Source of the DNA: Metellina segmentata
Taxonomy: Eukaryota; Arthropoda; Arachnida; Araneae; Tetragnathidae
Direction: 5' to 3'
DNA length: 64,000 bases
Assembly: GCA_947359465.1 (NCBI GenBank)
Contig: OX375877.1
Location: 24,377,235-24,441,234 of the forward strand
Made by a program: the position numbers and the translations under genes. The notes under the pieces were generated by a model, which worked only from the letters and a program-made list of their open reading frames with translations, ran no database searches and was not told the DNA's origin. Of the stretch, positions 43,966 through 56,491 are shown one piece after another (within the stretch, counting starts at the first letter, position 1; the number at the start of each line of letters is the position of its first letter).

Positions 43966-44105
43966 TTTAAAATTTAGATTCTAAATATTTACTTTACATG
44001 TAAAACTTTACCTTCCTCTATTGAATTATAGTTTTAAATTTAGATTCTAAACATTTACTTTACTTGTAAAACTTTACCTTCGTCTATTGAAATATAGTTT
44101 ACTCT
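43966..44105 (+). repeat. 66-bp tandem duplication
   Basis: AATTTAGATTCTAAATATTT at 43971 recurs at 44037 with few changes, followed in both copies by ACTTTAC(A/T)TGTAAAACTTTA and CCTT(C)(C/G)TCTATTGAA. Confidence 0.9.
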
Positions 44106-47100
44106 CTTATAACTTATTTACATTATTCTAGTTAGACTCAAGAATTTAATAGATGTTTCAGACATTCCTGTATAAACTTTAAGGGAAGGTAAGGGGCATA
44201 AAATTAAACCGTATACACATAGGAATGTAAGCCGTCTGTATGTGCAAGAAGGTACACTACACAAATAAGATAACAAGTACGTAAGCATAGTTTCCCCCTT
44301 ATTCTAGCATTTTGACCTTATTTGCATTACTTTAGTTTCAAAGTAATTCTAAAAGTTGCATAAATCTATAGTAATACACGCCTGATAGAGTTGACACATA
44401 AATTACGAATTCCCGACATTTCTTGGATATTTACACATAAGACAGTGATTCTTGTGATCAAGTAAACCTCGGAGTATCAAACGTGATACCTTTGACGTAT
44501 CTCAAACTAAAATAATTCATTGATTTATATATTGGGTTTTCAAGGTACCCAAGTGGTCCCCGTAAAATCCATCAGACCACAAAAGTACTGTTCAAAAATA
44601 CACGCACAACAAAGCGGAGATGTGTTGGAGCCCAATCTGATGATACCACAACCAACGATGAACAGACGCATCAATATCTTTCAGTAGTTTCGATGATATT
44701 TTCACCAGATATACGTAATAAATTCATTCGTCAAGTCATGATGATAGCATGTATGACCTGATGATAGCATGTATGACCATGTATGATAGCATGTATGACC
44801 TGATCAAAATTGGCAATACCTGCTCATACATACAAAAACTATTTACAAGTTTTTTAAGTTTGCAAAACCAAGTTATATAAATATTTTTCTCTCATGTTTC
44901 TCCCACTTAAAAAAGTATTTAAAAAATTCTAAAAAACATTTAACTTTTTATAATCTTTTTTTACTTGTAAAGATATTTCTGAAGTTTTTCTTCCGCTTAC
45001 AAGTTTTTTTAATTCTTTAAAGTCAAATATGGCACCTCTTCCTTAAAACCCAAGCAATCCCTCACTTAAAGTTTATACAGGATGTTTTGAAACACCCCAT
45101 ATTAAGAAATCTATTGGAATGGATAAAAGCATTATCTGTACATTATGTGGATAAATTGCAACCATTTTTTATAAAGCATAACTTTATGCATCGATTATTT
45201 TATTCTTATATCCAAATATATTGTTAATATTGCAAAAAACGTGTAAGTTTAAAACAGATAATGCTTAGGATTTCTTGTATAATAAAGTTTGAAAATATGT
45301 ACTAGGTAATGCACGTTAAAATGCTGTATAAATCTTTATTATAATATATTAATAACTTATGTAGCTAGAAATGGTGTTTCAAAGTCTGCCGATTTCCATA
45401 ATGGACCTACAATTACTTTCTTTGAAATTATTGTAGGTGTCATCTCAAAAAAGACAAAGTTCGATTGGTTATTTTTAAGAAATATAAGCTTGCAGCTGTT
45501 TCTGACTGCTAAAATGAACCTAAGACGCCAAGTAGTTATTAAAGAGAGTTCTCAATTAAAATAAAAATATCAGACTTAACAACACAAGTTGTCTTGAATT
45601 TTATCAAATGTTAATATGCCTAATATTAAAAACAAAGAGTTCTTTGATTTTTTTTCAACATTCCTACATAAAGGAACGTATGAATTTAGTCAATATGTTC
45701 TAAGAGAATCTAATGATAAAATTTCTGAGAACCAGTTTTTTGTGTACCTTTTCTTTACTGCGAAATTTTTAGTTTTTTTAATTGCCTTTTGTTGATTTGT
45801 GGAATATATATAAAATTTTAAAGTCTTGATGAAAATTGAGTTTTTATTAGTTTTGTAAGAAACAGATTGGAAAATTTGGTTTTCGTTCATTTAAGAATTT
45901 CCTATTTTTTTTTAATCAAAATTTACTAACGAAGAATTTTTTGGAAACTCTTGAGTAAATGCATCAATGGAAAATCCAAAAAATATTTTGTTTTACGTTA
46001 TTTTATAGTGCATGATTAAAAATATGGTTATAATTTCGGAATCCTCATACTAGAAGCCTCCCCCAGCATATATACTTCAAAAATTATCAATTTCCCATTT
46101 TTAATAGAATAAAAAACACTTAATTTTTTAACTGTATGTTAAAAGCATCAGTAGACACTTCATGAGCATCAACTCACAATTAATATTTGATAGATATTTC
46201 AATTTCAATTATCGCAATCTTATTCATTGAACAATACAATTCAAAACTTTTTAAAAGTGTGTATAAATGAGTTAAGGCAATTTATTATATTGCAATTTAT
46301 AGTTTATTGTATAATGATGTAATAGCAATATGCATGTTTTGCTGTGATTATGCAAAGCAAATATGCATTAATTGTAAAATGTTATTTTAATTTTAACGTG
46401 TATTCTTTTATTGGGTATTATTAACTAGCTATTTCATAAGCCTTTTTAAAACGACTGTTACCGAAGCGACTTAATACATTTTCAGACATTTCAATTATAA
46501 AAAAATTCTATGAAAGCCAACATAAAGGTTACGCTGCAGCCCATATTTGCTTTTACAGAAGTTAAACATTCTTAATAAATAAACTAATAAAATACTTATC
46601 TTCAAAGAGAGAACGTGACTTGAACTCTTTTGCATGGCTTATAAAAATATAAATCATGTTACAAGCCATGAAACCTTCACGACCTAGTATGATATAAAAC
46701 AGAACAAACTGTACTGCATTATCAACTCTTTGAACAGACTGCTATTTTGCGGGAAACTATTCTATATTTCAAGTTTTTTATACTTTCCTACATAATCCAT
46801 TATTTTTACCATTTTCTGCTATCTGCAAGTATTCTAAACTTTTACAAATATTACGCTATAAAGCATAAATACATTAGATAATACTTTTTGCCTTACATGC
46901 TGTTTATGAATATATTTGACTCTTTCGAAGTATTTTAAAGCTTGCCCAATGAAATCTATTTGCATTTATATCTTAGAGTGTTCCTACATTTAAGACTATG
47001 CTTATCTTGGTAAAATTAGTTGTTAATTTGATTAACTTGTTTAAAATATTAAAACTTCTATAACTTTTTAAAAGTAGCAGACGGTAATCTGATGTATGAA

Positions 47101-47860
47101 GAAAGGTAAATGGAGAAAAATAAGTGATTAGTGGATATTTGCCTTGGAATTAGCGGGAGATATTAAAATATTTATAATTCCCAAGACCTGTTTGAGTGAT
47201 GATGAGAATAATTTATTATTAATTGCAGTGAAATCTATCAATAGATATAAATAACACTTGAATAAGTGTTGCAATAATCTTCATTGCAGTAATTTATAGA
47301 GATTCTTTCTCGATTATTCAAAATAAGCGTGACTTCGAAATTGTTCGTTGAGATTTTGAAATGTAATTGATAACTTTTTAAAAGTACTTTTTACTGTAGA
47401 ATCAATCAAAAACAAGTATAAATACTTGAAAGAAGTGACCAAAATATTCTTCAGAATGCCAAAACTTAACAGTGCCACAAAATCTTGCTGCACAGCCGCA
47501 TTTGCTAAACGTACAAATTTCTGTATTATCTTTATTACATAAAAAAATGTTATTTATATAATTTTATATAAACTCTTTTGAAAATCGTAAATTCAAAACA
47601 AAAATGTTCATTCCATCCATCTATACATTAGAAACAAAATTCTAACAGTTATAAACTAAAAGAATATGAAAACGGGCTTAAAGTAATCATCATAAAAATT
47701 AGGTTTAGTTTAGTTACTCATGCATCACTTTTCTTCTGATATTATAAACCAAGCTTCGTTTTGATTTTTAAGGATAGCTCCTATTTGTTCCTTAACTGTT
47801 TCATGCAGATAGTTCACATTTTATGTCTCTACTTTACTACTCGCTGTCTGTTCAACTACT
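44106..47860. other. AT-rich DNA, no gene detected
   Basis: Long AT-rich stretch. The only repeat is GATGATAGCATGTATGACC, about three times at 44738-44802. The words TTTTGAAACACCCC at 45085 and GGTGTTTCAAAG at 45373 are weakly inverted and could be ends of an old element, but no target duplication is seen. No coding signal. Confidence 0.45.
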
Positions 47861-48372
47861 TTACATCAGCATAGCCAGTAGGCACAGAGCAATCCAAAAC
47901 CGTGTAGTAGTCTGAAGTTCCGCTACGGCTGTGTTGATATTTTGGGCGATTAAGTTATATTTTTGGCTACAGTGCGGCTCTGGTGGAAGACAGATGACTG
48001 TGGGAAAGTCCATTTCTAGAGAGGTAGTAAGGAGAAAGGACTGCCATACTCCAAAAATCATTAGTGGCGATCGCAGTCGTGGGAGATAATTAGTTTCGCT
48101 ATCGCGTTGTCCCCGCTACCGCTTCCGGCGCTAAACGACTAACTGGGAGCCTGAAACTACTCTAAGGCAGGCCACACGTTGGTCCAACATCAGTACTGCG
48201 ACACTAAATAAGCATGCGTACAGGCGTGCTTTCTGTACAGAATCAGTTAAGCATGCGCATGTGTTTCCTCCAGCACGTGTCCGAGTTGTAGAAACGCATT
48301 GTTTACATTTAACCTGCCCGTAATTGAACGAATAGACACATTCAAAAACCACGCGACACAAAAGCCAAACTC
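47861..48372. other. GC-richer stretch left of MITE, unidentified
   Basis: Higher GC than the surroundings (CGCTACCGCTTCCGGCGCTA, AAGCATGCGCATGTGTTTCC). AGCATGCG occurs twice around 48211 and 48250, the second within an NRF1-like GCATGCGCATG. No open frame of note. May be part of another old element. Confidence 0.35.
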
Positions 48373-48380
48373 GCCAGAAC

Positions 48381-48927
48381 TAGAGTGCCTATATAATAAG
48401 AGTGGCTTATATCTTAGAAGGGAACAAATTTGGCCCATTGCGCATGCGCGGCAGCCATTTTTCTACTAGAATCGTCTCGAAGAAGGTTGCAGGGCGAATT
48501 AATGTATCATTTCAGGGAGAACAAAAAGCATATGATTGTTATAATATGGATACTTTCGATATAAATGAATCATATAAACGCTCAATTATATGCGTAATTG
48601 ATCAGATGGATTGCACAACGCGCTAACTTAGATAGCGGGAAACACCATGTTGTTCAAAAAAAGCTATTTACTTAAAAAGTCTTCAAATTTATGCGGACAA
48701 AACACTAAAATAATAAAAAATAAACATTTTAGAACACGAAATGGAACATGAAAAAGCTATATTTTCTTTAAAATTTAATATACACACGTTTTTCTGGAAC
48801 ACACAAAAAGTTCCCGTGTTAAGTCTACGAGAGCTAGGAAAAGACCGCCTCGGGCGGTAGAAAAGGTGTCTAAGCCAATTAGAAAGTGTTTCCCGTATGT
48901 CGCCACTCTTATTATATAGGCACTCTA
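48381..48927. mobile_element. 547-bp MITE with perfect inverted termini and 8-bp target duplication
   Basis: Both ends carry the same 26-bp inverted repeat starting TAGAGTGCCTATATAATAAG and ending GAGTGGC (48381-48406 and 48902-48927). It is flanked by GCCAGAAC at 48373-48380 and 48928-48935. An 8-bp duplication with TAG-starting termini points to a hAT-like (or P-like) non-autonomous element. The perfect termini suggest recent activity. No transposase inside. The terminus contains TATATAA and the interior carries NRF1- and YY1-like motifs. Confidence 0.93.
48439..48461 (+). promoter_or_regulatory. NRF1-like palindrome followed by YY1-like motif
   Basis: TGCGCATGCGC at 48439-48449 is a perfect match to the NRF1 palindrome, and GCAGCCATTTT at 48451-48461 contains the YY1 GCCAT core. 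Both lie ~40 bp downstream of the TATATAA in the MITE terminus. Match by eye only. Confidence 0.5.
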
Positions 48928-48935
48928 GCCAGAAC

Positions 48936-50007
48936 CGGACTGTACTCGCTTTCGCAGAGCGAAAGATTTGGCTCTCAATCGCCTCCAATATCGCCACGTC
49001 GCCAAGCGGAGGGCCATGGCAAACTTAGGCTACCAAACCACTACGCTTACAAGCACCTAAGTAGGACCGCCTTTGGTGTAGGTAGTACAGCGGTGGGCAT
49101 TAATGTCTGCTGCACTGGCTCTCACAGATAATGCATTTGCAGATTTTTAATACATTGCGGAAGCAACTATTACACTCAACACTGAACGTGTTCTAGCATC
49201 TAATCTCCACACAACAGTTCACGTGAGCTTCTATCTTTGATTTAAGCTAGTAGATTCAAGCTAACACCGCAAAATTACTCATCAATTGACCGCACCTTTC
49301 TGGGGACCAAATAGAGATTTTCAGTCCATTCTCTCATTCGCTGTAACCGCATACGGAGCCTCCCCCCTTGCAGTGATGAATGTTATCGCGTAGTTATAGA
49401 ATCAACTTGTACAATATTGTTCTAGGAAGGGCGTTCGATGAATTACCTGCTCATGGAAACATTGATATGCAAGCTGGTTTAAAAGAACAACAAATAAAAT
49501 TGATTTTGTTGTAATTATGCAACTACTGAACATTATAGAACTAATGTTAAGCTGCAGTTATAAGTTATATTCCACTAATTTTGACTAAGTGCGCTTTACA
49601 GTAAGCTAAACATAGAGGGCGTTAGGGTTTTTGTTTTATAACGTACTTTTTGTTTTATTATCGAATGTGTGGTGTGACTTGAGTTGCTACTCGTATGGCA
49701 ATTTTCCCAGGTTTCTTCTAGAACTGAACATAAATTTATCTATTTATTAGTTTTCTTTATCACTTTACAGAAAACGCGATGTGTTGTAGAAGAAAGCTTT
49801 AGTTATTCAACTAGAAAATTTGCTTCAAACATCGCCAAAATGACGATAAATCCAATTAGTTTGACAACAGTATTTCCAACATTCGTTAATTTTTTTTTTC
49901 TGTAAAACTCTCATAGGTGCCTCAAGGTCACGTGATTCTTCCAAGAGTGAGGGTACGTATAAACTATAAATTTACTTCTATTGGGCTTTGTTTTACTTTT
50001 AATATAA
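48936..50007. other. no gene detected
   Basis: The first ~200 bp are GC-richer (TCAATCGCCTCCAATATCGC, GTAGGTAGTACAGCGGTGGG) and would join the 48.1-48.37 kb stretch if the MITE were removed. The rest is AT-rich with chance frames only. Confidence 0.4.
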
Positions 50008-50222
50008 TGATATTACTTTAGTATTTATCCTGGAATACCATCATGTAGAGTATGCATTGGTATTTTATTTTGAAGCGGTTTTATACTGCCATGGTTATCA
50101 AAAAAGCAATATCTCCAAATTTTTTATCTTTAGGGTTAATGGTTGTTAAAATGCTGCATGGCCCATCATGCTAGAAAACAGCATTCAATTACTAGTCAAT
50201 CAACAGTTTGAGTATAGTTAAT
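50008..50222 (+). repeat. direct repeat, left copy
   Basis: About 215 bp, highly similar to 50872-51086: ATTACTTTAG, TTTATCCTGGAATACCATCA, TTTTATTTTGAAGCGGTTT, ACTGCCATGGTTAT, CCCATCATGCTAGAAAACAG and CTAGTCAATCAACAGTT. The two flank the element at 50230-50870. Confidence 0.92.
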
Positions 50223-50229
50223 ATAGTGA

Positions 50230-50870
50230 TACTAGGGGGCCTGCCCCCTGCTCGCCAACCCCCGGAGGATTGCTTCGCAATCCTCATTGGTTCGCTGCGC
50301 GAACCTATGCTCGCTTCGCTCGCCTCAATGAAGACATGTGTCCTAGCAGAAGGGATTGTTTACAAAATATGTTACCAAAAAAAATGTTTTTCAAATCTAA
50401 ATTTGCTGTATTACAGAAAAAATATATACAGTATCTCTAAAATCAGAATTCAAATGAAAACTTTGTGCAAATTTTGACTCGAAATGTGAGCGTTGATTTT
50501 GAAATTGAATACCCAGCATGTTGTTTGTGTGTACATTTTCCCAGCACTCAAACGACCCACACTTTTTCATTGAGTTTGTTGCCGAAAGTTGTAGTGCAAG
50601 CGTCTTGTTGAACTATAATTGTTGGCCCTGAAAAGGACCGTTTTTTAAATGGCCCTGAAAAGATCCTCCGCTTTCTTTGATTTCTATTATAAACTAACTC
50701 CAACAGCTCATTAAAATTTTCTTTTTTTTTTCAATAAAATTTCATCCGATAACGCTATAAATTCAATCGATGCGCGAGACTTCGCGATAAACAAAGAATC
50801 GTACAGTGTTGCCAAAACGCGATTACAAATAACGTCTTTTTTGCGTGCCACGTAAGAGAATTATATATAT
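50230..50870. mobile_element. hairpin-rich repeat element with histone-type stem-loop
   Basis: Starts CTAGGGGGCCTGCCCCCTGC and ends near TTATATATATAGAT. The first 100 bp are GC-rich with stacked hairpins (GAGGATTGC-TTC-GCAATCCTC; GGTTCGC-TGC-GCGAACC). The rest is AT-rich with two GGCCCTGAAAAG repeats at 50624 and 50651. The end TATATAGAT is similar to that of the element at 22670-24184. No coding frame of note. Class uncertain; its position between two direct repeats is treated separately. Confidence 0.6.
50624..50639 (-). promoter_or_regulatory. histone 3' stem-loop consensus match
   Basis: On the minus strand GGTCCTTTTCAGGGCC fits the replication-dependent histone mRNA stem-loop (GGYYYU-UHUH-ARRRCC): six paired bases and the loop TTTC. 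It is preceded by AAAAAAC and followed by AACAA, both like histone flanks. A second, imperfect copy (GGATCTTTTCAGGGCC) is at 50651-50666. No histone coding sequence is seen upstream. Confidence 0.6.
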
Positions 50871-50871
50871 A

Positions 50872-51086
50872 GATTACTTTAGGATTTATCCTGGAATACC
50901 ATCAAGTAGAATACGCTTTGGTATTTTATTTTGAAGCGGTTTCATACTGCCATGGTTATTAAGAAAGCAATATCTCCATATTTTTTATCTTTAGGGTTAA
51001 CGGTTGTTAAAATACTGCAAGGCCCATCATGCTAGAAAACAGCATTCAATTGCTAGTCAATCAACAGTTGATTGATTGTTAATACT
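50872..51086 (+). repeat. direct repeat, right copy
   Basis: Matches 50008-50222 at an offset of ~862 bp with scattered substitutions (for example TTAGGATTT for TTAGTATTT, ACTGCAAGG for GCTGCATGG). It ends before AATACTGG where similarity stops. Confidence 0.92.
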
Positions 51087-54000
51087 GGTATTCTGTATTG
51101 TTGAATATTAGATATTTATTTAAGTGGCAGTAAACATTGTCTACTCGAAAAGACAGAACTAGTAGATTCTGCATTCTGACTTCGTGTGGTGTATGTTTCT
51201 ATATAATCATAGTAGCGTTTACCATGATCAACGAACAGAAATTATTTATCTCACTTTAGTTAAGAAAAGATAGTTATTTGTTTCGATATTTTGGTGATAA
51301 TCCAATCATTAAACGGTAATAAAATGGGAGAAGGGAACGCATAGTTTGTTTAATAGTTAATTCAAGATGAGAGGCTTAAGAGTATGTGACCTTGAAACGC
51401 CTATTCAAAAGTAATTAATTTGTAGTTTTGAGAATCTTCCTTCAACCTTGACAGATACTGTCACTGTTGTCTTAAATGACGTGATAGTTTAGAAACGTTG
51501 AAATGGATACAGAAAATATGCTTCACCCTTATGCAATCTAATTTTGTGAACTTATATTGTGTAGATTCATATTATTCCTGTTGTAAATTAACTGTTCTAA
51601 AATTGCTTAGGTTACAAATTTATATCAAAACTTTTGTTGCTTAAAAAATATGTATTCAAAGACTTCTTTTCCATAGATATATAAAAATACTGAATGCCAA
51701 TTTTGCCTTTAGATGTGCATTTGTGTGAAGAGTTAAAAATAGAATTTATATTAAACAGTGTTGTTTTCTTTATGTAATGTAGAATGACATCGGGATTTGA
51801 AATTAAAAATACATTCCATGAACAGTTACATACACGACACAATGTAACAAAACAACCATGATAGAAGAATCATAGCAGAAATGTAACTTTCATGAACATA
51901 ATATGGTACTGAATTAAAAAATATAAGTTTCTTTAAGGAAATAATGCTTGTCCAAAGCGTTCTTTGAATGAAAATCGAACGCCGTTCTTATACCTTTGTT
52001 CCTATTCCGTACGTAGCCTAGCATCAGCCAGAAAAACAAAACATATCAAGATCTTCCAACAACAATGGGTCTGGAATTAAAAACTGTAGTGGTTTTCTTT
52101 CTTAACACAGATCGGCTATTGTCTGTTTTTTCAGGTTTCGGTGCTGGTTGTCTGCTTTCAATTTCCACTCGAGGCAATTTTGTCTTCAAAAAATGGCATT
52201 GGTGATGGTGAAAGTTTAAACCGGAGATTTCCTTTCGCATAAGGAAAAAATTGTTAGACACATGCTCGAAGGAATTTTGATTATTACAATTTTTTAAAAC
52301 AAAATACTCTCATTGAAAGACATTTTGTTGAGAAGAAAAATGCTCTTTCTTATGGATAGATAATCGAAACAATTTTTTTAGATTGACTAATTTAAACAAT
52401 GAACTGATATCACTTTAATATTTATGTTCGGTATTGAGAATGATACTGCGTAAATGTCGTTTATTTTTAAGTACTTTTAAAACTAACTTTTGCAGTTATC
52501 CAATTGTTATACAACTTGCACCGACTATTTGTTTTATAAAAATAAGCCTATATACGAGGAAAATTTTGGTACAAAAATACTGTCATTCGGTAGTTATTAC
52601 AAAAAATGTGGTCACAGATTTTCAGTAGTTATAAGGTAAACTAACATTTTACAAAAAAGTGTAGATTTAAGCACTGTTTTTCACAAAAATTTCAAATTTG
52701 GGAAATAAAACACAGAATTTTGAATAAAATTATTTTAAAAAATCTCAAAAAGGGAAAAACGCGTTTTTGTAGTAGACTTATTATCTAATAGATCTTGATG
52801 TTGTTGAATATTAACTACATCAAAAAATTGTAATTGACACATTATTTTTTGCCATCCACACGATTTAATATCCATTAATTATTTTTTGAGCTAAAACTAA
52901 AAAATCGATCGATTTTGGTGGTTTTGAAATTCTTATGCTCTCTTAGAATTTTTATTTTATTAGTGAGGGCATATAAATTTTACCGAGAATTGCCATCTCA
53001 TTAATATAGATTTTATTTAATTAGTTATAATGTCATTAAAGTTATCACGTTTTGTTTCGTTTTAATAGAATCAAGAATGCATAAGCAAATAACACAGGAA
53101 AGATATATAAAAATAAAGAACTATTTAAATTATAAGGCGTTAGTAAACATAATCGGATTACTCTATACACGTAATTCCAATTACATTGTATTTAATCCTA
53201 AATTAGTTAGCATGTTAGTTGCTCTGCTATTACGTCGCGTTCATCTGTTCTATTGAAGAGATAGGTTAATTCATAATCACAAATGTACCATTACTTTAAT
53301 CCACTTGGCTACTTTTCATCGTCTATAAAAATATTTTATGAAATCACTGAAATAGCATTTGATTGCTACGCAAATGATGTATTTATTATATGAAATAAAT
53401 ACATTATTGGATTGAATTTAAGTGTCATATAATAATATAAACAGCTAATTTCATGTATTGTATTTACAAGCTGGTCATCACTAAAATATTCATGTAATTA
53501 TTCAACCATTTCATATCGAACTTCTAATATGTTCGTATTTGGGATGCTCCAAAGAGCAGTTTAAATTAGTCTTTAAGTTCATGTGATAACATTCAAGGAT
53601 AACAAAAATTTTAATAATTCTAAAATTCTCTGTTAAGAATATACGTATTCTGAAATACATATAAATATTCTGATACACAGAATAGTTCATGGAATTTTTC
53701 ATTTTTTTCATATATATGCTTTCTAATTATTCGTAAATAAACCACTCTAAAAAGCATATTAAATTGTTCGAAGTGATAGAATTCGATTGTGACAAAACTC
53801 ATATTTCTAAAATTCTCTAAATTAATTGAATAAAAGCTTTCATTAATCACCTGTGCCATTTGGTCTGATTCTACCCAATTTAATATTTCCGCTTGCATGC
53901 TATCATTACGCTCTGTAAATAAAACAATGTTTATGCTGTGTACATTATCTTCGATTTCTACAAAATTTACTACACTTTACTACTATCAAGTATGGGCTAG

Positions 54001-56236
54001 TTTCTTATTAATATGTGAATGGTGTACCGTTTTGTAAATGTATTTTATGCGTGTGTAAAGCAATGACTCTTGGATATGGACAAAAGAGGTGTAGTATTAT
54101 CATTTATACGCGATCTTTACATTTTGATTTACACTGTGGTTTTCTATTTCACGATACATTACTAGACACATTCAGATAATTAATATTTTGTAAGATAAGT
54201 ACTTTGAAAAAAATCTAGTACCCGTTTGTAAGTCACGATGCAGTTCATATGTATCCCTTATATGCAAAAAAAGTTATGCAATGTTGTAACGAACACTTTT
54301 TATTTGGATATCGAAACAAGTTTTGCTTATCGCTCGCTGTCTTCACTTGAATTAAGTTTTAAGAAATTACAGTTTTTCTTTATGCTGTCTAAGAATGAGT
54401 TCTTTAGATAAATGTTTCTTATTCATTAAATATGCAATTTCTAGTTTCGTATGTATCTTGATATAAATTTTAAATTCGATTTTGATAGGCTCGTTATTTG
54501 CATTCTAAAATTTTTATGCAGGCTCTTAAATTCAGTAAAATTATATAAATAATAACGTTTATTGTTTTCCATATTTTCAAGTATGCAATTTAATTATTCT
54601 TTTGTTTCCTTCAAGATACAAAGTTTATTAAAATTTTATTATTTCACCAAAAATTTCAACACTTTCAGATAAATTAAGTAAATTGAAACGTGATACAAGA
54701 ATACTTATACGAAAGTGCAATAAATATAAATAGAGAAACAACAAATACAAAAACCAGTAAAAATAAAATTCAATAAATGCAAAACAAATCTATCGTGCAA
54801 ACTAAGTTGAAAACAAATTACAAATTTGATTGAAAAAGCTATGATCGAAAACATTTTAAATAATTAGATTTTGACAGTTATTTAAAAATACAGAAGGAAG
54901 AGTACTTCAATAAAATTTGAAATCATTTCTCAAAGCCCAATAAAACTCTCTTCTTCCACTTGCCAAGGGTCATTGTTACTTTAGTTACACAAAACCATAT
55001 TACTATGGCTTTTACCAGATAAAGCCTGAGAGCACCTTATATATGTACTGTATTTGCCAAAGTATAAGTAAAGATACTTTTATAAGATTTCAGCACTTAA
55101 ACTACCCTACGTGCCTCTGTATATACATATATATGATAATTAAAGTGATTGTGTATGAAGCTATACGGGAAGAAATATATATATACATGTTCATACGGTG
55201 TAAATAAATATGCATATATCCTTGAGTATATATATGTCAGTAATCACAACAAGCACATGAACAAGATTGCTGCAATATGTTCTAAGAAAAATCGATTGAT
55301 TTAAATGTAATCAGGTTATGACATAAATGTTCATTCTATGAGAGTAAGTTGTGTTTTGTGAGTAAAAAAATCATTACAATGCTTGATTTTAAGTATGTAA
55401 TACGTTTTAATTCCAGTGAATGAACTGTCATTTTATAAAAAGAAATTAAAATATTGTTCATTCGTTACAAAGGAAAACGAACTGTCAAAACTCTTTTTAG
55501 ATAGGAAAAGTTAGATTAAAATACTTTATGATTGGTGGTTGGTAAAACAGTTTAATGTATAATGTTTTAAGTGAGAAATTTGATAAAATACAATGTGAAC
55601 TGAACGAACAGAAACTTGTAAATTTAATAAACTGGAAAGTCTAAAAGATCTACTCTAAATAAAACATTTTAACTGTATTTAATTCATTTTTGCAAAAATG
55701 GTAAAAGCAACTTTTATTTTTATGCTGTATTAAACAAATTTATTCATTTAAAGAAACATGTATATATTACAAACATATTTGTGAAACATTTTATTATCTT
55801 CTGGAGAAATTCGTAAACAGTAACGCAGGTGAAGTATTTTGGTTTTATCAAACCAAAACATTTCCACAACTCATTTAAAGTTTATCATGTTATATATAAT
55901 GTTGACTAAAATTATCAAAAAATTCATTTTCCTGTCTTTTTAATCTCACCTTCGATGAAGCTATCTTGTTTATCTTCATACACCAACATACTCAAATCTA
56001 ATTTAATACATCCTAAGCAAAAGGTTTATACAGAAATTAAATATTTTACATAAAAAATAACTGTGTGCTAATGAGATAAAAGAAATGAAGAACCATATTT
56101 GGTTTTGCATGTCACACAATCAAAATAAACAAAATTAAGAAACATCTGTAAAAAACGTATGGAGTTTAGTGACAATTCAGAAATTCTGTATGACATTGTC
56201 GGTTTAAATTACTGTCTGTTTATCACGAGAGCTTCT
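51087..56236. other. AT-rich DNA, no gene detected
   Basis: Over 5 kb of AT-rich sequence with only short chance frames. Short TA/ATAC runs at about 55120-55240. No transposon ends, tRNA boxes or tandem repeats were recognised. Confidence 0.45.
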
Positions 56237-56491
56237 TCAGACATAAAGTCTGCGGTCGTCTGTTTCTGTAGAAACAAGACTTTGCCCAGTTTCTATAGAG
56301 ATTCTTGAATCATTTGAGTTTGCGCTCTTAGCTACAATTGACTCACCAGTTGTTTCTGGGATAGGAGGATACACGATTGCAAGGGTATATCCAAAACATC
56401 GCCAACATCTCATCCTCACATGTACGTGACCTCTTTTTATAAATGACCGGCAGTACCTAGACTTTGTGTCTGCAGCAGTTCTGGAAGACAA
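56237..56491 (-). CDS. possible exon of unknown protein (low confidence)
   Basis: A GC-richer island with an 84-codon open frame on the minus strand ending DSRISIETGQSLVSTETDDR, RLYV, stop. The sequence just upstream contains a plausible acceptor (TGGTTGTCTTCCAG, ending at 56482). A good donor-like CTG|GTGAGT lies inside (about 56353), so the exon may end earlier. The Ser/Thr-rich tail is plausible protein sequence, but no family is recognised and no partner exon was found. Confidence 0.25.
   Translation of the reverse strand: MSSRTAADTKSRYCRSFIKRGHVHVRMRCWRCFGYTLAIVYPPIPETTGESIVAKSANSNDSRISIETGQSLVSTETDDRRLYV

Noticed and set aside
45070..45410. MITE suggested by TTTTGAAACACC / GGTGTTTCAAA words
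   Set aside because: The inverted match is only about 12 bp and no target duplication was found.
48131..48438. Two minus-strand frames of 63-76 codons in GC-richer DNA
   Set aside because: They overlap in different frames and one runs into the MITE terminus; no protein family recognised.
50231..50320. Rho-independent terminators or a bacterial insertion, suggested by GC-rich hairpins
   Set aside because: Surroundings are typical eukaryotic repeat DNA and no bacterial gene is present; hairpins belong to a repeat terminus.
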